64,000 nucleotides of DNA from Smithella sp. (GTDB lineage: Bacteria > Desulfobacterota > Syntrophia > Syntrophales > Smithellaceae): contig JAGPFC010000008.1 of assembly GCA_018056685.1 (NCBI GenBank), positions 58,777-122,776 on the forward strand. Reading direction: 5' to 3'. Positions 43,532 through 54,956 of the stretch are shown here, piece after piece (the first letter of the stretch is position 1; each line of letters begins with the position of its first letter). Under the pieces are notes generated by a model. It was not told the DNA's origin. It did no database searches and saw nothing but the letters and a program-made list of their open reading frames with translations. The translations under genes and the position numbers were made by a program.

Positions 43532-43975
43532 AACAAGGCTGAATCATCTCTAATATGAATATGCCGTTGATCATGGCAGTAATTTTATTTAGTCGTCATT
43601 AACTCTAACAATATATCTTCGGGAGGTTTTGAAATGAATGTTAAAGGCATTATTTACAATACGGGAAAATCGACAATCATTACGGATCAGAAGCCGCGCA
43701 TCAGGCGACGACGATGTTTATTTCCAGTTTGAATTAAAAGATTCCTAACAGGCTGTTTTGAAACATCCGTCAAGAGGAGTTCCGGAAACATTGGACTTGT
43801 ATATCCGTCTCAAAACCAAGTGCGATATTATGTCTTCAGAACTCCAAAATTCAAATCACTTTTTTAATATTTGAAATGATCGAGTATTAAATTTGTCTTG
43901 ATTTTACTTGCCTTATACGCTAAACACCGCAAGTTAAATTTTTAATTGTTTTTTAAAGTATTGAAAGGAGTTTTC
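43532..43975. other. 444-bp intergenic region before the EF-G paralogue
   Basis: Contains a probable broken cold-shock-like gene (43634-43748) with a good ribosome site, then about 225 bp of AT-rich sequence. A weak promoter candidate (TATACG at about 43916, poor -35) lies ahead of the EF-G paralogue. Nothing else recognised. Confidence 0.45.
43634..43748 (+). pseudogene. Frameshifted remnant of a cold-shock-domain-like gene
   Basis: ATG at 43634 has GGGAGG eight bases upstream and reads MNVKGIIYNTGKSTIITDQ, like the start of a cold-shock domain (MKGxIxxxxxGKGFGFI), but stops after 32 codons. In the +1 frame the same stretch continues as ASGDDDVYFQFELKDS to TAA at 43746, resembling the DVFFH part of the fold. 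A short loss of bases with a shift would explain both. The match is by eye and short. Confidence 0.35.
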
Positions 43976-46060
43976 ATGGCAAAGTATGATAGCAAATCCC
44001 TCAGAAATTTAGCGATAGTCGGACACGGCGGGACAGGCAAGACATCCCTGTGCGAATCTTTATTATTTGTCTCAGGCAAAAGTGAACGATTAGGCCGGGT
44101 TGATGATGCAACCTCCGTAATGGATTTTGAACCGGAGGAACAAAAAAGACGCGGCTCAATCAGCTCGGCGGCAAATTTTGTCGAATGGGAAAAAAATAAA
44201 ATTAATTTTATCGACACACCGGGCGATTCGAACTTCGCCTATGACATAAAATGTTCCATGAGCGTTGTCGAAAACGCTGTTGTGGTCATCGATGCCGTCG
44301 GTGGTGTGGAATTCCAGACACAAAAAGTCTGGGAAATGGCCGATGAATTCAAACTCCCCCGGATTATTTTTATCAACAGACTGGATCGTGAACGAGCCAA
44401 CTTTAACACCGCGCTCGATAGCATAAAAAACAAATTCAAGCGAAAAGCCACTCCTGTGTGCCTGCCGATCGGTTCCGAAGATAAATTCAACGGCATCGTT
44501 GATTTGATCAGTATGAAAGCCTATCTTTTCAGTGATAATAAAGGCGTGGGCAAAGTGGTTGATATTCCGGCAGAAATGAAGGACGACGTCAAACTGATGC
44601 GTGACTCCATGGTGGAAGACATTGCCGAATCCGATGATGAGTTGATGAATAAATATCTGGAAGCCGGTGAACTTTCCGACGAAGAATTAAAAGCAGGATT
44701 GAAAAAAGGCGTTTCCTTCGGCAGCCTTGTGCCGGTCATCTGTGGCTCGGCTATCAAAGGTATCGGAATCACCATGCTGCTTGACCTGGCTGTTTCCTCC
44801 TTTGCCTCCCCGGTTGATCGCGGTCCGGTCAAAGGAAAGAAACCCGGAACGGATGATGTCGAAGAACGTCAGCCGACAGAAGATGCTCCTTTCTCTGCCA
44901 TTGTCTTCAAAACCATCGCCGATCCCTACGCCGGAAGATTGACCCTGTTCCGTGTTTATTCCGGCAAACTGACCCCTGATACTCCTGTCTATAATTCGAC
45001 CAGAAAAATTACAGAAAAATTCGGCAATATATTCTTCCTGGAAGGCAAAGCTCAAAAACCGGCGGAATCTCTTGTGCCCGGCGATATTGCCGGCGTAGCA
45101 AAACTCAAGGAAACAACAACGGGAGATACCCTCTGTAACGAGAAAACTCCGATTCTCTTTGAAAAAGTGCCGGTACCGCCACCGATCATGTCTTTCGCGA
45201 TGGAGCCGAAATCCAGAGGTGACGAGGACAAGATTGCAACCTCCATTCACCGTTTAACGGAAGAAGATCCGACGATCCAGTTCACCCGTAATGTAGAAAC
45301 CAAGGAAATGATTCTCTCCGGCATGGGTCAGGTTCATATCGAAGTAACCATTGAAAAGATGAAAAGAAAATTCGGCGTTGAAGTAAACCTGAACACTCCC
45401 AAAATTCCTTATAAGGAAACCATAAAAGGCAAAACAAATGTGCAGGGCAAATACAAGAAACAATCCGGAGGACGCGGACAGTTCGGTGACTGCTGGATCG
45501 ACATCGAACCCCTTCCCCGCGGCGGCGGTTTTGAGTTTCATGACAAAATAGTGGGTGGCGTTATTCCGGCACAATATCGTCCGGCCGTTGAAAAAGGCAT
45601 TGTGGAAGCAGCCGCCAAAGGCGTGATCGCCGGTTATCCTGTCGTGGATTTTAAAATAAATCTGACTTTCGGATCTTACCACACCGTGGATTCCTCGGAA
45701 ATGGCTTTCAAAATTGCCGGTTCCATGGCCTTCCAGAAAGGCGTTATGGAATGCCAGCCGGTTCTTCTGGAGCCGATCGTGAATATCGAAATCGAAATCC
45801 CCGATGAATACATGGGTGACGTAATCGGAGATTTGAACAGCCGGCGCGGACGCGTTCAGGGCATGGATGCCAAAGGCTCCAATCAGATTATCAAAGGGCA
45901 GGTTCCGCTGGCGGAAATCCTGAAATACGCACCCGATCTTCGTTCCATGACCAGCGGCAGGGGTAATTTTACCTACACGCATTCTCACTACGAGGAAGTT
46001 CCGGCTTTTATCGCTGAAAAAATCATTGCCGCGTATAAGAAAGAGAAAGAAGAAGAATAA
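43976..46060 (+). CDS. Elongation factor G paralogue (translational GTPase)
   Basis: 694 aa with the five-domain EF-G layout: GTPase domain with G1 GHGGTGKTS, G3 DTPGDSNF, G4 NRLDRE; then the beta-barrel domain, domain IV (GRGQFGDCWI) and domain V (GDVIGDLNSRRGRVQGMD). G1 differs from the usual AHIDAGKTT and the switch I region has RRGSISSA instead of RGITI, as in the EF-G-like (FusA2) subgroup. ATG at 43976 follows AAAGGAG; the frame is open ten codons further. It is not next to rpsL, rpsG or tuf, so it is probably not the main EF-G. Role in translocation, recycling or stress is open. Confidence 0.9.
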   Translation: MAKYDSKSLRNLAIVGHGGTGKTSLCESLLFVSGKSERLGRVDDATSVMDFEPEEQKRRGSISSAANFVEWEKNKINFIDTPGDSNFAYDIKCSMSVVENAVVVIDAVGGVEFQTQKVWEMADEFKLPRIIFINRLDRERANFNTALDSIKNKFKRKATPVCLPIGSEDKFNGIVDLISMKAYLFSDNKGVGKVVDIPAEMKDDVKLMRDSMVEDIAESDDELMNKYLEAGELSDEELKAGLKKGVSFGSLVPVICGSAIKGIGITMLLDLAVSSFASPVDRGPVKGKKPGTDDVEERQPTEDAPFSAIVFKTIADPYAGRLTLFRVYSGKLTPDTPVYNSTRKITEKFGNIFFLEGKAQKPAESLVPGDIAGVAKLKETTTGDTLCNEKTPILFEKVPVPPPIMSFAMEPKSRGDEDKIATSIHRLTEEDPTIQFTRNVETKEMILSGMGQVHIEVTIEKMKRKFGVEVNLNTPKIPYKETIKGKTNVQGKYKKQSGGRGQFGDCWIDIEPLPRGGGFEFHDKIVGGVIPAQYRPAVEKGIVEAAAKGVIAGYPVVDFKINLTFGSYHTVDSSEMAFKIAGSMAFQKGVMECQPVLLEPIVNIEIEIPDEYMGDVIGDLNSRRGRVQGMDAKGSNQIIKGQVPLAEILKYAPDLRSMTSGRGNFTYTHSHYEEVPAFIAEKIIAAYKKEKEEE

Positions 46061-46066
46061 CATTGA

Positions 46067-46558
46067 ATGATATTTGCAGGCATTATCACAGTCAGCGACA
46101 AAGGCTCTCAGGGTAAACGTGAAGATTTAAGCGGCCCCGCCATAGCAGAAATGCTGGCGGGCGCCGCTTTCGAAATCAAACACACCATCATCATTCCCGA
46201 CGAAACCACCGAAATCAAAAAAGCGATTATTGATTTTGCGGATGTAAAGAAACTGGATTTAATTGTGACCAACGGTGGAACCGGTGTCAGCCCGCGCGAC
46301 TTGACGCCTGACGCAACGCTGGAGGTCATTGACAAACAGATTCCCGGCATGGCCGAAGCCATGCGTCAAAAAAGCATGCAGGTTACCCCGCATGCCATGA
46401 TTTCCCGTGCCGTGGCGGGCATTCGCGGAAAAAGTTTGATTATCAATCTTCCGGGCAGCCCCAAAGGCGCGAAAGAAAACCTGGCCGTCGTTCTCCCGGC
46501 CCTGAAACACGCCATCGAAAAGATCAAGGGAGATGATTCGGAATGTGCCGTTCCATAA
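46067..46558 (+). CDS. mogA: Molybdopterin adenylyltransferase
   Basis: 163 aa, MoaB/MogA fold. TNGGTGVSPRDLTPDAT and LPGSPKGAKE are the molybdopterin-binding signatures. MogA adenylates molybdopterin before molybdenum or tungsten insertion; MoaB proteins do the same in many anaerobes. Six bp after the EF-G paralogue with no strong ribosome site, so probably co-transcribed. Its last 35 bases overlap the convergent Mut7-C gene. Confidence 0.9.
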   Translation: MIFAGIITVSDKGSQGKREDLSGPAIAEMLAGAAFEIKHTIIIPDETTEIKKAIIDFADVKKLDLIVTNGGTGVSPRDLTPDATLEVIDKQIPGMAEAMRQKSMQVTPHAMISRAVAGIRGKSLIINLPGSPKGAKENLAVVLPALKHAIEKIKGDDSECAVP

Positions 46559-47039
46559 ATCTTAGCGCGTTACGCGAATGGGTCCCCATCCAGTATATTT
46601 TATGGCAGCTCGGGCACTGATTATACTTTTCGCAGTTTTCAAAGACATAGGGTGGAACCATATCACGCACCTCTTCCCGGCTGACAGGATTTAACTTCTC
46701 ATTGCACTCCAGGCAAATTCCAAACATTTTCTGACGATTGATCTTGAGGGAAAAGTTCTCGATAACGCTCTTCAGTTGACTGCCGGCAACCACATCGGTA
46801 ATCAAAAAAAGCATTCCGGCAAACTGGCGTTCGGTCATGTCCTGCCTTCGGGTCAGAACGATTCTGCCTTCTTTATCCGCCAGTCGCAGCATTTCCCGGC
46901 CGGCTTCTCTTGGAAACACAACCGTATCGTAACCCAACAGCCGCAGCCATTTGGCCAGCCGGGCCAGACTGGCATCGGTGAGAAATTTCAAATCTTCAGA
47001 CGACGAAGATGAAAATTTATTTTTTGGGGAGCTGCTCAT
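46524..47039 (-). CDS. Mut7-C RNase-domain protein with zinc ribbon
   Basis: 171 aa. The N-terminal part (KFLTDASLARLAKWLRLLGYDT, Asp-rich, PIN-like Mut7-C fold with LTRR and DVV acidic residues) is followed by a zinc ribbon: CLECN and CPSCHKIYW. Family members are predicted RNases. The start is uncertain: ATG 47039 overlaps the preceding lapA-like gene by 23 bp, while ATG 47087 would overlap by 71. Its 3' end overlaps mogA by 35 bp on the opposite strand. Part of a four-gene reverse operon. Confidence 0.82.
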   Translation of the reverse strand: MSSSPKNKFSSSSSEDLKFLTDASLARLAKWLRLLGYDTVVFPREAGREMLRLADKEGRIVLTRRQDMTERQFAGMLFLITDVVAGSQLKSVIENFSLKINRQKMFGICLECNEKLNPVSREEVRDMVPPYVFENCEKYNQCPSCHKIYWMGTHSRNALRFMERHIPNHLP

Positions 47040-47340
47040 TAATGATAGGCGGATTTTCGCGGGCGTTAAGTTCCTTGCGTAAATCACGCACCAGTCTGTT
47101 AAGATTTCTGATGGTGCGATTTAAACGAAAACGTTCCACCGTACCCCAGAAACCCGTGATAATCACTCCAATGAGAATGGAAATGAAAATGAGTAGATAA
47201 ACCGGAACGGGCTTTAAATTATTCAGAAGTTTATAGTCCAGAATGTTATAATGCAACTGAACGGTCGTTAAATTCTGTTGAGAAAAAGTAACGATGAATA
47301 AAGAAAAAACGATAACAAGAATCATGTAAAAAATTCTCAT
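47017..47340 (-). CDS. lapA: LapA-domain membrane protein
   Basis: 107 aa. Two membrane helices (about 1-20 and 45-68) separated by a short polar strand region (QQNLTTVQLHYN), then a basic coiled tail; this is the LapA/DUF1049 layout. In Escherichia coli LapA works with LapB to adjust lipopolysaccharide synthesis; no lapB-like TPR gene is visible here. Lies 3 bp after the HIT gene and overlaps the Mut7-C gene. Confidence 0.82.
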   Translation of the reverse strand: MRIFYMILVIVFSLFIVTFSQQNLTTVQLHYNILDYKLLNNLKPVPVYLLIFISILIGVIITGFWGTVERFRLNRTIRNLNRLVRDLRKELNARENPPIINEQLPKK

Positions 47341-47343
47341 TAT

Positions 47344-47829
47344 TTATTCCTCCCTGCAATATTTTTTAAATAAAGGCGTCAGATGGGCGACTGTCTTCTC
47401 AATCGCTTCCGGAATCACACGGACATCCGTAACCACACTCATAAAGTTTGTGTCGCCTTCCCAGCGGGGAATCACATGCACGTGAAAATGTTCCTCAATG
47501 CCCGCGCCGGCCGCCTTGCCGAGATTTGCGCCAATGTTGAATCCACCGGGATTCATCGCTTCCTTGAGCGCTTTGATGGCAACTTCCAGAAGATCGAATA
47601 TCTCGATTTTTTCCTCCCGGGTGAGGTCTTCTATTTTCCCGATGTGCCTCTGGGGAATGATCATTAAATGACCGTTGACGTACGGATATCTATTCATCAT
47701 CACGTATGACGTTTTACCTTCGTAAATAATATAATCATCGCACCGGATGGAGCATTTGCAGAACACACACCCGTCAGGTTTTTCGCTTTTAATATAATCC
47801 ATGCGCCAGGGCGCAAAAATTGTTTCCAT
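47344..47829 (-). CDS. HIT-family nucleotide hydrolase/phosphorylase
   Basis: 161 aa. The histidine triad is in HFHVHVIPRW, and a CVFC...C pair with a further Cys near the N-terminus (about 20-28) is typical of the Zn-containing Ap4A-phosphorylase-like HIT branch. ATG at 47829 is chosen because AGGTGG lies eight bases upstream; a GTG four codons earlier overlaps that site. Probably clears dinucleoside polyphosphates or adenylated intermediates. Confidence 0.88.
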   Translation of the reverse strand: METIFAPWRMDYIKSEKPDGCVFCKCSIRCDDYIIYEGKTSYVMMNRYPYVNGHLMIIPQRHIGKIEDLTREEKIEIFDLLEVAIKALKEAMNPGGFNIGANLGKAAGAGIEEHFHVHVIPRWEGDTNFMSVVTDVRVIPEAIEKTVAHLTPLFKKYCREE

Positions 47830-47855
47830 CTTCAAATCCACCTGTTTAAATAAAA

Positions 47856-48347
47856 TTATAACTTAACTATCCTACCTCTTATCTCTTTGTCAATTTCTAA
47901 TATACCGACGGTGCGGGATGAGTTGAAAAATCTGTCCGCCGCCGAACCGGGATTAAAGAAAAGAATCCTGTCTTTGAAATGGTTGGCCGGTTTATGGGTG
48001 TGTCCATAAACCACGCAATCAACATCTTTAAATTTGGCGGCCAACTTTTCCTCCAGCCCCCAGGGCGATCCCCAACCGTGAATCAGCAGAAATCTGAAAC
48101 CGTTGATTTCAAAAAGCAAATGTTCGGGATATGTCTCCCGGATCTGGTGGTTATCCATGTTTCCGCAAACAGCCCGGACTTCCTTATCGCCGAATATTTT
48201 CAAAACCCGCATATCCACCATATCACCGGCATGCAGAATCATATCGACGTCGCTGAAATGCTCTTCGACGCTTTTTCTCATCTTGTCATCGTAATCATCC
48301 AGATGAGTATCGGAAATAACCCCGATTTTAACTTTACGGTTCGTCAT
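47856..48347 (-). CDS. YfcE/MJ0936-family metallophosphodiesterase
   Basis: 163 aa. Metal-binding motifs in order: GVISDTHLD, HAGDMVD, CGNMDNH, LIHGW and YGHTHKP, the complete calcineurin-like set. Such proteins hydrolyse phosphodiesters in vitro; the natural substrate is unknown. First gene of the reverse cluster phosphodiesterase-HIT-lapA-Mut7-C, divergent from the ligA operon. Confidence 0.9.
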   Translation of the reverse strand: MTNRKVKIGVISDTHLDDYDDKMRKSVEEHFSDVDMILHAGDMVDMRVLKIFGDKEVRAVCGNMDNHQIRETYPEHLLFEINGFRFLLIHGWGSPWGLEEKLAAKFKDVDCVVYGHTHKPANHFKDRILFFNPGSAADRFFNSSRTVGILEIDKEIRGRIVKL

Positions 48348-48406
48348 GATATATAACCAGTTCCGTTGATTATTTATCGATTAGACATAAAAAATACAAG
48401 CTTTAA

Positions 48407-48435
48407 TTGACTTTACTTTCAAGTGAAGTTAATAT
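48407..48435 (+). promoter_or_regulatory. Sigma-70-type promoter of the ligA operon
   Basis: TTGACT (48407-48412), exact 17-bp spacer, TAATAT (48430-48435). The predicted start, six or seven bases on, coincides with ATG 48443, implying a leaderless message for the first gene. Confidence 0.65.
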
Positions 48436-48442
48436 TTTCAGC

Positions 48443-50733
<2,291 letters not shown>

Positions 50734-50739
50734 TGCTTT

Positions 50740-51012
50740 ATGAAAAGGATGCATGTTTATATTTCCGGGCGCGTGCAGGGAGTTTTTTTTCGCGCGGAAA
50801 CACAGCGGATGGCAAACGGTTTTAATCTGACCGGCTGGGTTCGCAATATGTCCGACGGACGCGTGGAAGCGCTGTTTGAAGGAGAAGACAAAAACGTGGA
50901 TACCATGCTGGATTGGTGCCGTGTCGGCCCGCCGGCGGCACACGTCAAAGATGTGCTGATGGAAGAAGAAACATACTCAGGTGAATTTAATAGTTTCAAC
51001 ATCCGATATTAA
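50740..51012 (+). CDS. acyP: Acylphosphatase
   Basis: 90 aa. The phosphate-binding loop GRVQGVFFR with catalytic Arg, and the catalytic Asn in GWVRNMSDGRVEA, are both present. Hydrolyses acyl phosphates such as carbamoyl or acetyl phosphate. Six bp after ligA in the same operon; a functional link to the ligase is not apparent. The next gene, pqiA, is 27 bp downstream. Confidence 0.92.
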   Translation: MKRMHVYISGRVQGVFFRAETQRMANGFNLTGWVRNMSDGRVEALFEGEDKNVDTMLDWCRVGPPAAHVKDVLMEEETYSGEFNSFNIRY

Positions 51013-51039
51013 AAGAATATATATCCGATTGGTGGAACC

Positions 51040-52356
51040 ATGGCTCATCCTTCCGGGCATATTGTTGCCTGTCTCGATTGTGACCTGCTGCAGCGCGTTT
51101 CTGAACTGCCTGACGGTGCCGCTGCCCGATGCAGGCGCTGTGGTCACACGATTGCACTGGACAGGCCTGAATATCTGGAAAACACCCTGGCATTGACCAT
51201 TGCCGCCGTCATCGCCCTTGTCGTTGCCAATGTGTCGCCGCTGCTGGAACTTTCTGTTTCGGGGCGTCAGACAAGTACCACCATACTTGGCGGTGCCCAG
51301 GAAATGTGGCTCAGGGGCGATCCGCTGACGGCCGCGCTTGTCGCCTTCTGCACGGTCTTTGCTCCCGCCATCCATATCGGCATCATGCTCACCATTCTTC
51401 TGGCCTCCCGACAGACGCCGATACCATCGTGGGTCGGCAGACTTTTGCACTGGTCGCAATGGCATCAGTCATGGGCCATGGTGGAGGTGATGATCCTCGG
51501 TATCCTGGTGGCGCTGATCAAGATTGCGGAAATGGCAACAGTACTTCCCGGAATCGGTATGTTTGCCGCGGGAGTGCTCGTGCTGCTGCTTACCGCTATA
51601 ACGATCACCTTTGATCCCCGTGACATCTGGCAGCGCATCGAATGGGTCAACCATTCACTGCCGCCGCTGGAGCAGAACCGGCCGCCTGCCCTTCTCAAAG
51701 CGGACAGCTCATCACAACAGAAGGATCTGTTTTCGGCCATGAGTATTGGCCTTGTATCCTGTGAGTCATGCGGGCTTTTATCCAGACCGGCAGATGTCGA
51801 TAATCCCGGACAATGCCCGCGTTGCGGCAGACGTCTCGCCATGAGAAAGCACCATGCCATTCAGCGGACCTGGGCTCTGATTATTGCCGCGCTCATCTGC
51901 TATATTCCGGCCAATCTGCTGCCGGTAATGGCATCGACCACGATGATTTCATCGGAGAACGACACCATCATCAGCGGCGTCGTCCTGCTCTACAAGACAG
52001 GATCATGGCATCTGGCGCTGATCGTATTGATCGCCAGCGTCGTTATTCCACTGGCCAAAATTATGGCATTGGCTTTTCTGCTCATTACGATTCAGCGTCG
52101 CTCCGTTAAAGAGCAGCGAGAACGTCTGCAATTATACCGGTTGATTAATTTTGTGGGGCGTTGGTCGATGCTTGATGTTTTTGTGGTTACCTTTACTGTC
52201 GCCCTCATTCAGCTTCAACCGCTCATGGCAGTGCAACCGGGAACCGGTGTGCTTTTTTTCGCGTCAGTGGTCGTCCTGACTTTATTCGCGGCCGAAAGTT
52301 TTGATCCCCGCTTAATCTGGGATTCCCGTAATGAAAAAGGAGGTTTACGTGACTGA
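51040..52356 (+). CDS. pqiA: Paraquat-inducible protein A, inner-membrane protein
   Basis: 438 aa. Two repeated halves, each with a four-Cys zinc site (CLDC...CRRC at about 12-34 and CESC...CPRC at about 244-265) and about four membrane helices: the PqiA duplication. With PqiB and PqiC it forms an MCE-type bridge that moves lipids between the inner and outer membrane. Its end overlaps the pqiB start by eight bases. The complete pqiABC set implies a two-membrane envelope. Confidence 0.9.
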   Translation: MAHPSGHIVACLDCDLLQRVSELPDGAAARCRRCGHTIALDRPEYLENTLALTIAAVIALVVANVSPLLELSVSGRQTSTTILGGAQEMWLRGDPLTAALVAFCTVFAPAIHIGIMLTILLASRQTPIPSWVGRLLHWSQWHQSWAMVEVMILGILVALIKIAEMATVLPGIGMFAAGVLVLLLTAITITFDPRDIWQRIEWVNHSLPPLEQNRPPALLKADSSSQQKDLFSAMSIGLVSCESCGLLSRPADVDNPGQCPRCGRRLAMRKHHAIQRTWALIIAALICYIPANLLPVMASTTMISSENDTIISGVVLLYKTGSWHLALIVLIASVVIPLAKIMALAFLLITIQRRSVKEQRERLQLYRLINFVGRWSMLDVFVVTFTVALIQLQPLMAVQPGTGVLFFASVVVLTLFAAESFDPRLIWDSRNEKGGLRD

Positions 52357-53977
52357 AAATATCGATCTGAAGCATATACCGGAAACGGCCACCATTCCCC
52401 GCAGGCATCGTAAATTTTCAGTGGTCTGGATTATCCCCATCATCGCGGCCATCGTCTCTATCGGCATTGCTGTTCAGCAGCTCCTGATGGAGGGGCCGAC
52501 CATCACCATCACCTTCATCAAAGCCGAAGGGCTGGAAACCGGAAAAACCTTTGTGAAATACAAGGAAGTGGAAATCGGTCGCATCACGAAAGTGGAACTT
52601 TCCAAAGATTTCCGGAAAGTGGTGGTCACGGCAAAAATCAACAAAAGCGCGGCCGGCCTTCTGGTTGATGATACAAAGTTCTGGATTGAGCAACCGCGTG
52701 CCAGCCTCAGCGGCGTGTCCGGCTTTAGTACACTGCTTTCCGGCAACTACATTGGTCTGGAACCCGGAAAATCCAAAAAGGAACGCTACGCATTCACCGG
52801 ACTGGAAGTTCCGCCCTCCATTACCTTTGACGAAGAAGGCAAACGGTTCGTGCTGAAGACAACCACACTCGGATCCATTGTAAACGGCTCCCCCCTGTAT
52901 TACCGCCAGTTCAACGTGGGCCAGGTCATCGGCTACGATCTGGCCGGAGACGGAGAATCCATCAATATTGAGGTTTTTGTACGCACGCCTTATGACAGAT
53001 ACGTTAACGACCAGACCCGTTTCTGGCAGGCCGGCGGTATCGACATTTCCATGGGAGCCGAAGGTTTTTCCGTGCGCACCCAGTCGGTCCTGTCTATGCT
53101 GATCGGCGGCATTGCCTTTGAAACACCGCCCTCCTCCGAAGATGCCAAAACCGCCGATGAAAAAACCATCTTTACCCTTTTCAACAGCCGCGCGGAAGCC
53201 ATGGCCAAGCCGGAAAAAATTGTTACCCCTTATGTGCTGTATTTCAATGAAACGCTCAATGGACTCTATGTCGGTGCTCCGGTCACGTATTTCGGCTTAC
53301 CCGTGGGAGAGGTTACTTCTGTCGGTCTTGAGTTCATCCCCCATAAAAATGACGTGCGTCCGCGGGTCGATATTATAGTGTATCCGAGTCGTTTTCTTAC
53401 CCACCTTAAAAAAATGTCTGCAATAAATGAAAAGGTATCCATTGACGCGGAACGTCATGCCTTTGTTCAAAATGCTGTGAATCGGGGACTCCGGGCTCAA
53501 CTGCGGAGCGGTAATCTGCTGACCGGAAAACTGTATGTTGCCCTGGATATCTTCCCGAAGGCGCCCAAAGTGAAAATGGACTGGGCCAAATCTCCGGTGG
53601 AAATGCCGGTCGTGCCCAGCGGCTTGCAGGATCTTCAGGATAAAATGAATGACATTCTTGCCAAAGTAGAAAAAATACCCATCGATGAACTCAGCACGGA
53701 TGCCAAGACACTGCTGGCAACGACCAACACCCTTCTCAAGCGCGTTGATCAAGAGGCGCTTCCAGAACTGACAAAAACGCTGAGTCAGCTTGAGCAGGTG
53801 CTGGCTAATGCCGATACCACCCTGATCGGCAAAGACGCTCCTACGCAGTACCAACTGCGCGAGGCTCTGACCGAAATTACCAAAGCGGCTCAGGGGATAA
53901 GTCATCTTGCCGAGTATCTTGAGAAAAATCCCGAGGCACTCATCCGGGGCAAAAAGGAGGAAACCAAAAATGAATAG
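52349..53977 (+). CDS. pqiB: MCE-domain lipid-transport protein PqiB
   Basis: 542 aa. One N-terminal membrane helix (about 22-43) anchors three MCE domains, each with a GxxVxYxGxxIG-like strand (FVKYKEVEIGRI, YYRQFNVGQVIG, VTYFGLPVGEV), then a C-terminal coiled region (about 440-530) that forms the needle. GTG at 52349 is chosen because AAGGAGG lies five bases upstream; an in-frame ATG six codons earlier has no such site. Overlaps both pqiA and pqiC by eight bases. Confidence 0.9.
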   Translation: MTENIDLKHIPETATIPRRHRKFSVVWIIPIIAAIVSIGIAVQQLLMEGPTITITFIKAEGLETGKTFVKYKEVEIGRITKVELSKDFRKVVVTAKINKSAAGLLVDDTKFWIEQPRASLSGVSGFSTLLSGNYIGLEPGKSKKERYAFTGLEVPPSITFDEEGKRFVLKTTTLGSIVNGSPLYYRQFNVGQVIGYDLAGDGESINIEVFVRTPYDRYVNDQTRFWQAGGIDISMGAEGFSVRTQSVLSMLIGGIAFETPPSSEDAKTADEKTIFTLFNSRAEAMAKPEKIVTPYVLYFNETLNGLYVGAPVTYFGLPVGEVTSVGLEFIPHKNDVRPRVDIIVYPSRFLTHLKKMSAINEKVSIDAERHAFVQNAVNRGLRAQLRSGNLLTGKLYVALDIFPKAPKVKMDWAKSPVEMPVVPSGLQDLQDKMNDILAKVEKIPIDELSTDAKTLLATTNTLLKRVDQEALPELTKTLSQLEQVLANADTTLIGKDAPTQYQLREALTEITKAAQGISHLAEYLEKNPEALIRGKKEETKNE

Positions 53978-54560
53978 ATTTGTCACCGTTATTATTTTCG
54001 CCGCAGTCCTTGCTTTAACCGCAGGATGTGCTTCTTCTCCGCAGCATTTCTATACGCTGAATTCCATTCCGGCGCCGAAAGCCATGCAACAGGCCGACTA
54101 CTCTGTTTCGGTTGGCCCCGTATTGATCCCGGCTGCCGTTGACCGGCCGCAGCTTGTTGTGCGAACAGATCCTCACCAGGTTTCCATCAACGAATTTCAC
54201 CGCTGGGCATCCCCGTTGAAGGATGATATTGCCCGGGTCATCGTCGAAAATCTGATTGCGCTGCTGGGAACAACCCAGATATCCGTGTTTCCGCGAGCGC
54301 AGGCCTCTGATACAAACTACCGTTGCATCGTTGATATTTTGCGTTTCGATTCAGAGCCGGATAAGGCGGCAACTCTTGATGCTTTATGGAAGGTGATTTG
54401 CACAAAGGACGGACAAGTGCATCATGGACGCACAACGCTTTCCGAACCGGCGCAGGGCAGCGGCTTTGCCGCTCTTGTTGCAGCGCACAGTCGGGCTTTG
54501 GAGAATTTGAGCGCTGACATAGCGGCCGCCATCCGTGAGATGGAATCGACAAAGCGTTAA
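53970..54560 (+). CDS. pqiC: PqiC outer-membrane lipoprotein
   Basis: 196 aa. Signal peptide with lipobox LTAGC (Cys about 19), then the PqiC/DUF330 domain with HFYTL near the start and the QHSI-like strand segments. ATG at 53970 has AAGGAGG nine bases upstream; the frame is open 21 codons further but would lose the signal peptide. Expected to anchor the PqiB needle to the outer membrane. Last gene of pqiABC. Confidence 0.88.
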   Translation: MNRFVTVIIFAAVLALTAGCASSPQHFYTLNSIPAPKAMQQADYSVSVGPVLIPAAVDRPQLVVRTDPHQVSINEFHRWASPLKDDIARVIVENLIALLGTTQISVFPRAQASDTNYRCIVDILRFDSEPDKAATLDALWKVICTKDGQVHHGRTTLSEPAQGSGFAALVAAHSRALENLSADIAAAIREMESTKR

Positions 54561-54956
54561 CAGGTAAATTATCACTACGGTCCGGCGCTATAAGTGACCG
54601 CCTGGCTTTATTCACCTGACCGGCGCCCCCTTCCGCCTTCGTCATTCAATTGAATCAATATAAAGTCGATTTTTCATAAAAAATATCCTTCAGATCAAAA
54701 TAATGCGACTTACCTTTGTCGTTATGACATTGAAATAAAGGAAGGAACGACATAAACTGGCTTCATCAATCCCGAAGCAGAGTCGGAATGAGGCTTATCT
54801 ATAATGGCTGAACGGTGACACATAGACCGAGGAAGATGAATCCCTCTTTCGAGGGGATTGATAATTTTCAAAATTGAGTTTATAAAATATGAAAGTTCCA
54901 CTTATTTCAAAAATCATTCAACAAGGTCTATTGTCAAAAGCAATAAGAGAGCTGAA
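54561..54956. other. 396-bp junction between pqiABC and the CRISPR-Cas operon
   Basis: AT-rich, no gene recognised. It holds an 8-bp bulged hairpin, AATCCCTC (54839-54846)/GAGGGGATT (54851-54859), and short inverted repeats AAGTCG/CGACTT near 54663-54713 and GTCGTT/AACGAC near 54718-54753. A terminator for pqiABC and a promoter for the cas operon should be here, but neither is clear. Confidence 0.45.

Noticed and set aside
54839..54859. AATCCCTC/GAGGGGATT hairpin as a stray repeat of another CRISPR type.
   Set aside because: Only one copy, no spacer-length periodicity, and the ends do not match a known repeat. Kept only as a hairpin.
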